A DNA stretch of 6,019 nucleotides, taken from an uncultured Oscillochloris sp. GTDB lineage: Bacteria; Chloroflexota; Chloroflexia; Chloroflexales; Chloroflexaceae. Where the stretch lies: NCBI GenBank assembly GCA_903877945.1, contig CAIRFY010000539.1:1-6019 (forward strand), given 5' to 3'. The notes under the pieces are model-generated. The model was not told where the DNA came from. It searched no databases and saw nothing but the letters and a program-made list of their open reading frames with translations. Below are positions 1 through 6,019 of this stretch, in pieces; positions within the stretch are counted from its first letter, which is position 1; each line of letters begins with the position of its first letter. A program made the position numbers and the translations under genes.

Positions 1-57
1 ATTCTGAGCGAAGCGAAGAATCCCGGCCGGGATTCTTCGCTTCGCTCAGAATGACAG
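1..57. repeat. Perfect 52-bp palindrome, dispersed-repeat family copy 1
   Basis: Positions 1-26 and 27-52 are exact reverse complements, centred on CCCGGCCGGG. The conserved flank TGACAG follows at 52-57. The matching left flank would lie outside the window, so the copy is probably truncated at its outer edge. Each arm carries the core CTGAGCGAAGCGAAG and is itself a weak hairpin (ATTCT at 1-5 pairs with AGAAT at 17-21). A related copy sits at the right edge of the window. The palindrome starts about 25 nt past the PAP2 stop codon, so its RNA could act as a terminator or a 3'-end stabiliser. Any U-tract would lie outside the window and cannot be seen. The repeat is seen directly; the terminator role is inferred. 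Confidence 0.9.
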
Positions 58-77
58 GACGCTATCACTGCGCTGGT

Positions 78-767
78 TTATCGGTTTAGATCGGCCCTGC
101 TCAACACGACCAACCTCCACACCCCACCACACACGGCCAGCCACGCAATACCCACGGCATACCCCGCCAGAACATCGCCCAGGTAATGGGCTTCGATGTA
201 GAGACGACTGAAACCGATCAGCAGGACGAGCGTGATCACAATCAGGATCAGCATGACTCGCCTCTGTCTCTCCACAATCCGATCCCAGAGGAGGACTCCG
301 ACCATGCCATACGCGACGAGCGCAGCTAGGGCGTGACCGCTCGGAAAGCCCCAGTCAAATCCCAAGTGCAATGGGTCGGAAACCGGGGGTCGAATTGCAT
401 CATAGGCAACCTTCAACCACTCATTGAGTACGTAACCACCACAGATCACGACTGACCAGCGAATCAGGTTGACACCCTCGCGTCGAAACGCAAGCAGGAG
501 TGCAACGGCAATACCAAGGATGGGGACGCCAGGATCCGCGAGTGCCGAGATCCATGTCATGACGCGCACACCCATCAGGGTCGTGTGCTGGTGCAAATAT
601 ACGGCGACCTGGGTGTCAATCTGGAGCAGCGGGCGCTGTTTAAACACAACATCGGCAATGCCCAGAAAGGCCAACACGGCGAGTACGCTGATGGAACCCG
701 CAGCGAGTAAGGCGGGATCACCCCAGCGGTGTAGTAATCGGTGTGCGGGTGTACGCTTGGGGTTCAT
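78..767 (-). CDS. PAP2-family membrane phosphatase (phosphatidic acid / undecaprenyl-pyrophosphate phosphatase-like)
   Basis: This 229-residue integral membrane protein belongs to the type 2 phosphatidic acid phosphatase (PAP2) superfamily. All three signature motifs are present: K119-x6-R126-P127, PSGH at 142-145, and S187-R188-x5-H194-x3-D198. In the family, the motif 2 and motif 3 histidines form the phospho-enzyme and relay the proton, so the enzyme should be active. About six hydrophobic segments are visible, roughly at 18-41, 72-94, 101-117, 145-161, 170-186 and 198-222. Length is normal for a small bacterial PAP2 protein. The likely substrate is a lipid phosphate or polyprenyl diphosphate, but the sequence does not decide which. 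The ATG at 767 is supported by an in-frame TAG nine codons upstream and a weak AAAGG 11 nt before it. It has its own promoter and is probably not co-transcribed with the protease. Confidence 0.93.
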   Translation of the reverse strand: MNPKRTPAHRLLHRWGDPALLAAGSISVLAVLAFLGIADVVFKQRPLLQIDTQVAVYLHQHTTLMGVRVMTWISALADPGVPILGIAVALLLAFRREGVNLIRWSVVICGGYVLNEWLKVAYDAIRPPVSDPLHLGFDWGFPSGHALAALVAYGMVGVLLWDRIVERQRRVMLILIVITLVLLIGFSRLYIEAHYLGDVLAGYAVGIAWLAVCGGVWRLVVLSRADLNR

Positions 768-811
768 AGAATGGGTTGCCTTTATAAATAGAATCTATGC
801 GTATGATGCCT

Positions 812-840
812 ATTTTATCATCTGTGCGCTCCAACACAAA
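812..840 (-). promoter_or_regulatory. Predicted sigma-70 promoter of the PAP2 gene (extended -10)
   Basis: Reading the minus strand, TAAAAT (812-817) is preceded by TG one base upstream, forming an extended -10 (TGATAAAAT). A weak -35 TTTGTG lies at 835-840 with a 17-nt spacer. Transcription would start near 805, giving a leader of about 37 nt. Just upstream of the -35, overlapping palindromes TGATCA (848-853) and TCACGTGA (851-858) could be an operator, but this is speculative. The promoter call rests on consensus match and position only. Confidence 0.55.
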
Positions 841-881
841 AGCGCAGTGATCACGTGAGATGGGGGGATTACGACAGGCAA

Positions 882-965
882 TATAGCAATCCTATCCGGG
901 TTGTGAAGCGGTGCTCTCCGGCTAAAGCCTCGACTCCACACAACATCTCCCATAGGATTGCTATA
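882..965. mobile_element. MITE-like element with 14-bp perfect terminal inverted repeats
   Basis: The 14-bp arm TATAGCAATCCTAT (882-895) is exactly reverse-complemented at 952-965, enclosing 56 nt. Inside, GTTGTG (900-905) pairs with CACAAC (939-944), and GGC/GCC (920-922 with 927-929) forms a small central stem, so the whole element can fold back on itself. It carries no ORF. Both ends begin with TATA, so a TA target duplication of the kind made by Tc1/mariner-IS630 transposases is possible but cannot be told apart from the repeat itself. It lies upstream of the PAP2 promoter without disrupting it. It could instead be a non-mobile structured repeat. The structure is seen directly; mobility is inferred. 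Confidence 0.6.
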
Positions 966-1007
966 AGACGATGAGGAGAGGACAAGTGTGTCCTCTCCTC
1001 ATCGTCT
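966..1007. terminator. Perfect 19-bp hairpin downstream of the protease gene
   Basis: Positions 966-984 are perfectly complementary to 989-1007, with a four-base loop AGTG at 985-988. Read as minus-strand RNA, the stem begins 55 nt after the protease TAG stop (1063-1065), a suitable distance for a 3'-end structure. No run of U follows the stem on either strand. It is therefore not a classical intrinsic terminator and may instead act as a U-less terminator or a barrier to 3' exonucleases. Its left foot touches the end of the MITE-like element with no base between them. Confidence 0.6.
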
Positions 1008-1062
1008 CAGCGCATCCCTACAGGACGTATTCGCACGAACAGATCGTCACAAGATCCCTAGT

Positions 1063-4000
1063 CTACCTGTCAGGGCGATGCAGCACGCGAATAGCGTTCA
1101 CAATCGGCACCTGATACCCCTTGCCATACGGAGCGAACCTAATGTTGAGCTGACCATCGGTTACTGACACGTAGAAGGTGTGTTTATCTGCGGTCAGCGG
1201 CCCGACTTCGCCGACAACATCGTGCGCCGGCAGCACGGCGTTCCCCTCAATGTAGACGTTGGAGATCCGTTGACCGGCCTTCTTTGCTAAAAGGTCAGCG
1301 AAGTACAGGTCGATCTGGTAGATCCCGGCGGGCAGCCCGTCAAAGCGATACTCGCTCGGGTCGTCCCGCTCGTACTGGAACAGCGGGCCGTCGTCGGTTC
1401 CGGCGATCTTCTTTGTCGTGCTGGATGCCTTGGATGCCGCGTTCGTGTAGCCCCACTTGCCGACCGTGAACTTCTTGTCTGCCGCCCAAACCTGCCCCGT
1501 CTTGTCGGTGTAGGACTGCCCGCCCGCGTTCACCGCTTGGGAATAGCCCGGCACGATCAGACTCACGGGAACCCGCAGCAACGGCTGACGACCGCTATTG
1601 CTGCGCACGAAGAGGGTGGCGTTGTACACCCCCGCCTGCATGCCGGTCGTGTTGAATGTGATCTGGATGCTCTGCGTACCTCCCGCACGCAGCGTCCCGC
1701 TGGTTGGAGTCTCCGTAAGCCACGGAACGTTGGTGAAGGCGGGCACGCCGCTCTCGACCAGGTAGACGGTGTGGCCGCTCTGGCTGAGCATCCACAGGTT
1801 GCCCTGCTCGTCCATCTCCAGGCCACCGCCGTTGTAGTACGGGCTGGGGTGGGCCAGCGTGCTCAGGACGTTACACGTATCCGGGTTAAGCTGGTAGATG
1901 GTGTCGTCGTAGCTGTTCGTCGCCACCCAGAGGACGTTGAAGGACGGGTTCCAGGCCAGGCCAGAGATCATCGGGTCCGACGGGCGACACTGGCCAAGGA
2001 CTGCACCCGGCGTCGCGGCGCTGAGCCCGGCGATGTGGTAGATCACCCCCTCATTCCAGCCGCCGATGTAGAAACTATCATCGTCGGGTCGATAGGCTAG
2101 GCCGCGCTGCGAGTACATGCTCCAGGGGAAGGAGCCTGTGATCGAGCCGACGACCTTCCCCGTGTCAAGATTCCAGCAGTAGATGCCGTTGTCACCACCA
2201 CTATTGACTTGGCACATCCGCCCGCGACCGGCATCATAGGCCATATCCGCTGGCCAGCCCCAACTGCTCCAGGGGGTCGCCCATGTGCGTCCCTGGTAGA
2301 TTCCATCGACACTGAACTCGCGGTTGTGGGGGTTGGACGCATCCGAGAGCCAGACGTTCCCGGTATAGCCGACGCCCCAGGCCCAACCGAGGTTGCTCGA
2401 TGACCAGGAGCGAAGTACCTTACTCGCCGCACTGACCGACCAGCCACGCGGTTCCTGACCGACATAGATCCCTTGAGTCGTACGTGCGTTAGGATCGTAG
2501 TTCGGGTTGCGGGTCACGCTGGCGCTGGCGGCTGCGAGAGCGCCGATCCGGCCACCGCCGGCCTCGCTGATCTCCCAGGTCGTATTCGCGGTTCCACTGT
2601 TGCGCAGTGTGAGCGCCGTGGTTTTGGTCTGCCCCGCAGGTAGGATCATCTCCAGTGTGGCTGGGCTCACCTGAGCTCGTGCAGTACTCAAGGTAGCGTT
2701 GAGCGCGACCGTCTGGTCTTGCCTGACCACAACCGGCTGACTCGTGGTTGCATAGTTGTTCGCCGCAAACTCGACCGTGTAGGCGCCCACCGGCACTTGT
2801 ACGCGATAGAGGCCGCTGGCATTTGTGGTGGCCTGGCGAATGGCGGTGCCGCTCGCCAGCACACGCACGGTTGCCCCGTTGATTGGCTGTTGATCATTCT
2901 TGTCGATCACCGTGCCCTGCACAAAGCCCGAGGGCGGCAAGCTGTAGCGCACCGCGAAGTCGGAACTGCCGATCACCGGCTGGTTATACGAGTATTGGAG
3001 GCCGACCGTGCCGGTCTCGTTCTCAATACCGATGGTGGCCGAGTCACCGCGCTCGCGGCTACTGTCGCCGATATTGCGGTACTGGGTCAGGATCTTACCG
3101 TTCTCGAAGAGCACCACCTCAACATCAATGGTCTCCACCGAGCTACAGCAGAAGTGGACGTTGCGCCACTCGATCACGAACTGGCGGTTGGGCGCAGTGC
3201 CGAGTACCTTGGTGTAAACGCCAGAGTCATAATCCACGGACAGCTCATCCCAGAACGGGTAGATCGCCGCGTTTGGCGTGTACGTGTCAGGGATCGGGTT
3301 GTTGTATGGGTTAATCGGCGCATCGAGGAAGCTGACGAAGCCGCTGGTGGCAACATTAGCAATCTCGTAGGACTGGCCGTAGAAGGTGAACAGGAACGGC
3401 AGGGCCACCGGCGTCGAGCCGTAGGAGCCGCTGAGCGACAGGCGCGTGTCACCCTCGATGTAGCTTGGCGTCTCGACGGTGCAGAAGTAGCCGAAGGCAT
3501 CGCTGCGCTGGGCCAAACTGAAATCGAGTGTCGTATCACCCCCTACCGTCACAGATTGCGTCTGAGCGTCGTAGCACCCGCCCTGTGATGCCTGTACGTC
3601 ATACGTGCCCTCGGGTACGCTGGCGAAGCTGTAGCGTCCATCCGCGCCAGTGGTCGTCGGCGGGATCGGCGTGTTCAGGATGCTGACATTGGCGTTGGCG
3701 ACCGGCGTCCCAGTGCCGCTGCGCACCGTACCCGCAACCGCGTGTGATGGGGCCGGACTGAGCGCAAAGTTCAGCGGCGTCGTCACCCCTTCGCTCACAT
3801 CCGCCCCTACAGTCTGGCCGATGTAGCCGAAGAGACTGGCGCTGACATCATAGTGGCCAATCGACAGGCGCAGGCTATAGCTGCCATCCGGCCCGGTACT
3901 TGTCGTGCGGCTGTTGGTACTACTGACGACGTGGATCGATACGCCTCCGAGCGGGGCGCCCGCAGCATCAGTCACAACCCCTGCGAGGGTGCCAACTGGG

Positions 4001-5499
4001 CCACGCGGCGACAGATCGACAGCGGCGTAGGCGTCAAGGCGGCCCTCGCCCCAGACGTTGTTATCGACATTGCTCACATGGGGCATTGTCGAGCCTGGAG
4101 GCGGATACGCCGTCGGCGTCGGATTGCCCCCGCCATCGCAGCTCGTGTCAATTACGTCGATGGCAGTCTGGTCGAGCAATGCGCGGGTTGCGGCGATGTC
4201 TCCGACGAGGGAGGGAGCCGCCGACCACATAAGCGCGACGGTGCCTGCCACGTGCGGCGAGGCCATAGAGGTGCCGCTATACCAAACGTAGCCATTTCCT
4301 GGCACACTGCTGCGCACATCGACGCCGGGCGCGGCGATATTGGGCTTGATCTCGCCGAAGACAGACGGCCCACGGCTGGAGAAGTAGGCGATGCTGTTGT
4401 TGATATCAAACGCCCCGGCGGCGTAGGTATTCGTATAGTCGCCGGGCGAGCCGGCGCTCCCGCAGTACGGCCCGCTATTTCCATTTGAGAACTGCGGGAA
4501 GATGCCCGAGGCGACCCAGGCATCGACAATGCTCTGGTAAAAGGTATCGCCGCCTCCACCGCCCCAGGAATTATTCACAATATTTGGCCGTAGGTCAGGG
4601 CGCGGGTTGTTGCCGCTGAGGTCGGTGGGAGCCAAAACCCACTGACCGGCAGCCATCAACGCAGCGTACGAGCAGCCCATATCTTCGCAGCCCTTGGCGG
4701 CGATCCAGCGTGCGCCCGGCGCAACACCGATCTGGTTGCCGACCCCATCATCGCCAACCATGGTACCCATGGTATGGGTGCCGTGACTAGCGTTGTCGCA
4801 CGGTGCGGTTGAAGGGTAGCCGCACACATTGGACGGGTCGTACCAGTTGTAGTTGTGGTCGAAGCTGCCATCGCCCAGGTTGCCACGGTACTGCTTCACC
4901 AGGGCGGGGTGATCGAACTGCACGCCGGTGTCGATATTGGCGATGACGATGCCCTCGCCGTGAACGCCAAAGTTCGACCAGACCTGGGGTGCGTTGATCC
5001 GATCAATGCCCCACTCGACCGTATTGACCTTGGCCTGGGCGGTGGCGGGCTTGGGCTGAGGGATGCTGAACGTGCCGTCGGCGATGATCCGCTCAACATC
5101 GGAGCGTTGCGCCAACTCGTTGATCGTCGCCGCGTCGGCAGTCAGCTTGATCGCATTGACCATCCAGAAAGGCTTGTGGCTCTTCCCGCGACTCTTGAGC
5201 AATGTGCGGACACCGGTCTGGCTGCGGTTCGCCGTCGCCTGGAGCTGCGCGACAACAAACGTCCCGCGCTCCTCCCAGTTCTTCATGCTATGGGCCGACG
5301 TGAGGTTAGCTTTTTCGCGCAGAACAACCCAGACAGTACTCTCCTTCTGCGTAGTGAGCTGCGACAGCACCACCGGATCGATGTTCGCCTGTGCAGCCGA
5401 GAACGATCCTGCAAAGGCCATGATGGGGATGACCAGGGATAACAAAAGGAGCACGGCTACAATGACCCTGATCCAGCGGGGAGTCCAACGAGGATTCAT
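1063..5499 (-). CDS. Secreted multidomain S8 (subtilisin-like) serine protease with malectin-like C-terminus
   Basis: This is a predicted extracellular endopeptidase of 1,478 residues, numbered from the ATG at 5499. It begins with a signal peptide: basic N-terminus, hydrophobic core about 10-31, cleavage after AFA30 or AQA38. An inhibitor I9-like propeptide follows (about 53-146), then the S8 catalytic domain (about 163-495). The catalytic triad is complete: Asp190 in IDTG, His239 in HGTH and Ser411 in GTSMASPH, with oxyanion Asn341. The NNSWG motif (309-313) resembles the bacillopeptidase F branch. Accessory modules are two carboxypeptidase-regulatory-like beta domains (502-580, 587-663), a nidogen-like beta region (669-855), and a third regulatory-like domain (858-939). 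An Ig-like fold (941-982 and 1258-1316) is interrupted by a propeller-like region (1001-1253), and a malectin-like domain ends the protein (1319-1475). No transmembrane segment or sorting signal is visible at the C-terminus, so release or carbohydrate-mediated attachment is likely. The frame is intact. The protease call is firm; the accessory domain limits are approximate and judged by eye. Confidence 0.96.
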   Translation of the reverse strand: MNPRWTPRWIRVIVAVLLLLSLVIPIMAFAGSFSAAQANIDPVVLSQLTTQKESTVWVVLREKANLTSAHSMKNWEERGTFVVAQLQATANRSQTGVRTLLKSRGKSHKPFWMVNAIKLTADAATINELAQRSDVERIIADGTFSIPQPKPATAQAKVNTVEWGIDRINAPQVWSNFGVHGEGIVIANIDTGVQFDHPALVKQYRGNLGDGSFDHNYNWYDPSNVCGYPSTAPCDNASHGTHTMGTMVGDDGVGNQIGVAPGARWIAAKGCEDMGCSYAALMAAGQWVLAPTDLSGNNPRPDLRPNIVNNSWGGGGGDTFYQSIVDAWVASGIFPQFSNGNSGPYCGSAGSPGDYTNTYAAGAFDINNSIAYFSSRGPSVFGEIKPNIAAPGVDVRSSVPGNGYVWYSGTSMASPHVAGTVALMWSAAPSLVGDIAATRALLDQTAIDVIDTSCDGGGNPTPTAYPPPGSTMPHVSNVDNNVWGEGRLDAYAAVDLSPRGPVGTLAGVVTDAAGAPLGGVSIHVVSSTNSRTTSTGPDGSYSLRLSIGHYDVSASLFGYIGQTVGADVSEGVTTPLNFALSPAPSHAVAGTVRSGTGTPVANANVSILNTPIPPTTTGADGRYSFASVPEGTYDVQASQGGCYDAQTQSVTVGGDTTLDFSLAQRSDAFGYFCTVETPSYIEGDTRLSLSGSYGSTPVALPFLFTFYGQSYEIANVATSGFVSFLDAPINPYNNPIPDTYTPNAAIYPFWDELSVDYDSGVYTKVLGTAPNRQFVIEWRNVHFCCSSVETIDVEVVLFENGKILTQYRNIGDSSRERGDSATIGIENETGTVGLQYSYNQPVIGSSDFAVRYSLPPSGFVQGTVIDKNDQQPINGATVRVLASGTAIRQATTNASGLYRVQVPVGAYTVEFAANNYATTSQPVVVRQDQTVALNATLSTARAQVSPATLEMILPAGQTKTTALTLRNSGTANTTWEISEAGGGRIGALAAASASVTRNPNYDPNARTTQGIYVGQEPRGWSVSAASKVLRSWSSSNLGWAWGVGYTGNVWLSDASNPHNREFSVDGIYQGRTWATPWSSWGWPADMAYDAGRGRMCQVNSGGDNGIYCWNLDTGKVVGSITGSFPWSMYSQRGLAYRPDDDSFYIGGWNEGVIYHIAGLSAATPGAVLGQCRPSDPMISGLAWNPSFNVLWVATNSYDDTIYQLNPDTCNVLSTLAHPSPYYNGGGLEMDEQGNLWMLSQSGHTVYLVESGVPAFTNVPWLTETPTSGTLRAGGTQSIQITFNTTGMQAGVYNATLFVRSNSGRQPLLRVPVSLIVPGYSQAVNAGGQSYTDKTGQVWAADKKFTVGKWGYTNAASKASSTTKKIAGTDDGPLFQYERDDPSEYRFDGLPAGIYQIDLYFADLLAKKAGQRISNVYIEGNAVLPAHDVVGEVGPLTADKHTFYVSVTDGQLNIRFAPYGKGYQVPIVNAIRVLHRPDR

Positions 5500-5506
5500 G
5501 ATCACG

Positions 5507-5512
5507 CCTCCT
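5507..5512 (-). promoter_or_regulatory. Shine-Dalgarno site AGGAGG deciding the protease start
   Basis: The minus strand reads AGGAGG at 5512-5507, exactly 7 nt before the ATG at 5499-5497. The in-frame GTG at 5505-5503 is only 1 nt from the same site, too close for initiation. The protein therefore most likely starts MNPRWTPRW, two residues shorter than the longest ORF. Confidence 0.85.
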
Positions 5513-5746
5513 GATACATAACCACTTCGAGCAGTAGCGCAAAAGCGACGCGGTGAGCGGCTGATGAGCGCGGCGAGCTTCGATCTCTAAAGAGAGTGCC
5601 GAGGCCCAGCCTGCTGGGTGGAGATGGAGGAGGGAGAACAGATTGAGCCCACAACTACAGGTCACGAAGGCTCAGCCTGCTGGATGGAGATGGAGGGAGG
5701 GGAAGAGGGAACAGGCTGCACATTGCGCACCATACCTGCTCAACAC
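5513..5746 (-). other. Probable long 5' leader of the protease mRNA (no gene)
   Basis: About 245 nt separate the predicted transcription start (about 5746) from the ATG. I found no convincing gene here and no riboswitch family I recognise. Visible items are a duplicated 29-bp purine-rich segment, a CCCAGC/GCTGGG dyad inside its first copy (5606-5619), and a small TCTCT/AGAGA dyad at 5584-5595. The leader length depends on the promoter call, so treat it as inferred. Confidence 0.4.
5602..5696. repeat. Imperfect 29-bp direct repeat, 66-bp period
   Basis: Copy A (5602-5630) and copy B (5668-5696) match at 27 of 29 positions. Both contain CAGCCTGCTGG followed by TGGAGATGGAGG. The spacing is exactly 66 bp from start to start. 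Both copies are followed by purine-rich sequence ending in GAACAG or GGAACAG, so the duplicated unit may once have been about 66 bp. The repeat lies in the predicted leader of the protease. Confidence 0.75.
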
Positions 5747-5752
5747 TCGGCT

Positions 5753-5792
5753 ATTATAGAGGAGCTATACCCGTTTTAAAAAGATCTGTCCA
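5753..5792 (-). promoter_or_regulatory. Predicted promoter region of the protease gene
   Basis: On the minus strand, TGGACA (5787-5792, five of six consensus bases) lies 17 nt from TATAGC (5764-5769, four of six), a standard spacing. Eleven bases downstream of TATAGC's start is a perfect -10 hexamer TATAAT (5753-5758), which has only a poor -35 (TTTTAA at 5776-5781). A TATAG-AGGAG-CTATA dyad (5755-5769) joins the two -10 boxes and could be an operator. The region is AT-rich compared with its surroundings. Which box is used cannot be told from sequence alone. Confidence 0.5.
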
Positions 5793-5854
5793 ATCTTATT
5801 CTTATTTACAAAAAATATAGGTACGAAGTCACGGAAGCTATTCACAAACCTAGT

Positions 5855-5876
5855 ATGGTTCACTGGGCAGAACCAT
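5855..5876. other. Small inverted repeat, 7-bp arms
   Basis: ATGGTTC (5855-5861) is exactly reverse-complemented by GAACCAT (5870-5876) across an 8-nt loop. It lies upstream of the protease promoter in a stretch without genes. It could be a regulator-binding dyad or a terminator remnant from a gene beyond the right edge. No U-tract follows on either strand, and a 7-bp dyad could arise by chance. Confidence 0.3.
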
Positions 5877-5952
5877 GAGCCGTTCGCCCGTCGCCCGCAT
5901 CAGAACAGAATTAAAGGAAGCGGATCTTTTTAATTGTTCCATTGCGGGTGAT

Positions 5953-6019
5953 CTGTCACGCTGAGCGCAGCGAAGCGTCCCGGATTCCGTATTGCCCGCC
6001 GGGACGCTTCGCTTCGCTC
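5953..6019. repeat. Dispersed palindromic repeat family copy 2, truncated at window edge
   Basis: Arms 5963-5983 and 5999-6019 are complementary at 20 of 21 positions (the C5968/T6014 pair fails), with a 15-nt loop. The conserved flank CTGTCA is at 5953-5958; the matching right flank is outside the window. The left arm agrees with copy 1 at 20 of 23 bases from CTGAGCG to CCCGG. Within the arm, ACGCT (5958-5962) pairs with AGCGT (5974-5978), equivalent to ATTCT/AGAAT in copy 1. Confidence 0.85.

Noticed and set aside
469..858. Plus-strand frame running out of the PAP2 gene into the intergenic region
   Set aside because: Most of it is antisense to PAP2, which has all three family motifs. Its remaining part covers the PAP2 promoter and has no protein signature.
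1537..2100. 187-codon plus-strand open frame
   Set aside because: It is antisense to the propeller and Ig-like region of the protease and has low-complexity composition typical of complementary-strand shadows.
2719..3588. 289-codon open frame on the plus strand
   Set aside because: It lies wholly antisense to the intact protease gene. Its translation is rich in Arg, Ala, Val and Asp without domain motifs, as expected for a shadow frame of a GC-rich gene. No good ribosome site was seen.
3853..5442. Plus-strand open frames at 3853-4488 and 4855-5442
   Set aside because: Both are antisense to the catalytic and propeptide regions, whose motifs are clear on the minus strand. The translations show no recognisable family.
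78..5499. Protease and PAP2 as one operon
   Set aside because: They share orientation, but the 295-nt gap contains a strong hairpin, a repeat element and an extended -10 promoter next to PAP2.
5606..5619. CCCAGC/GCTGGG dyad as a conserved RNA hairpin
   Set aside because: The equivalent bases in the second copy (5672-5685) break two outer pairs instead of compensating for them, so there is no support for a conserved structure.
5306..5665. 119-codon minus-strand frame covering the protease leader and signal peptide region
   Set aside because: It starts at a GTG without a clear ribosome site, spans the duplicated segment, and overlaps the protease N-terminus in another frame. It is probably an accidental frame, although a regulatory upstream ORF cannot be fully excluded.
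1..6019. CRISPR arrays, tRNA or rRNA genes, or a defence or biosynthetic cluster
   Set aside because: There are no regularly spaced repeats of CRISPR type, no tRNA-like cloverleaf was noticed, and there are only two genes, neither of which belongs to a known defence system. The palindromic repeats at the edges are single copies, not an array.

Overview
This window has two genes, both on the minus strand. One is a very large secreted subtilisin-like protease of about 1,478 residues. The other is a small membrane-bound PAP2-family phosphatase. Both reading frames are intact, the sequence is moderately GC-rich, and the intergenic DNA is full of inverted repeats. The protease architecture (S8 catalytic domain, carboxypeptidase-regulatory-like modules, nidogen-like region, propeller, malectin-like C-terminus) and the dispersed CTGAGCG-AGCGAAG palindromes suggest an environmental bacterium, perhaps a filamentous member of the Chloroflexota. 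There is no rRNA or other marker gene, so that assignment is only an inference.

Layout from left to right: a perfect 52-bp palindrome lies at the left edge, just past the 3' end of the PAP2 gene (78-767, minus). The 295-nt gap between the genes holds a good extended -10 promoter for PAP2, an 84-bp element with 14-bp perfect terminal inverted repeats that resembles a MITE, and directly against it a 19-bp perfect hairpin downstream of the protease stop. The protease gene occupies 1063-5499 (minus). A perfect AGGAGG supports the ATG at 5499 over the GTG six bases further upstream.

Upstream of the protease, 5500-6019 contains no convincing gene. It holds a probable leader of about 245 nt with a duplicated 29-bp purine-rich segment, an AT-rich promoter region, a small dyad, and at the right edge a second, truncated copy of the palindromic repeat family seen at the left edge.

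The two genes have no evident functional link. They face the same way but are separated by a hairpin, a repeat element and a dedicated promoter, so they are probably separate transcription units. The protease is predicted to be exported, freed of its inhibitory propeptide, and directed to extracellular protein or glycan-rich substrates by its C-terminal modules. PAP2 is predicted to remove phosphate from a lipid or isoprenoid phosphate at the membrane. I see no new multi-gene system. The points most worth checking are the domain insertion in the protease, the structured repeat family, and the MITE-hairpin junction.
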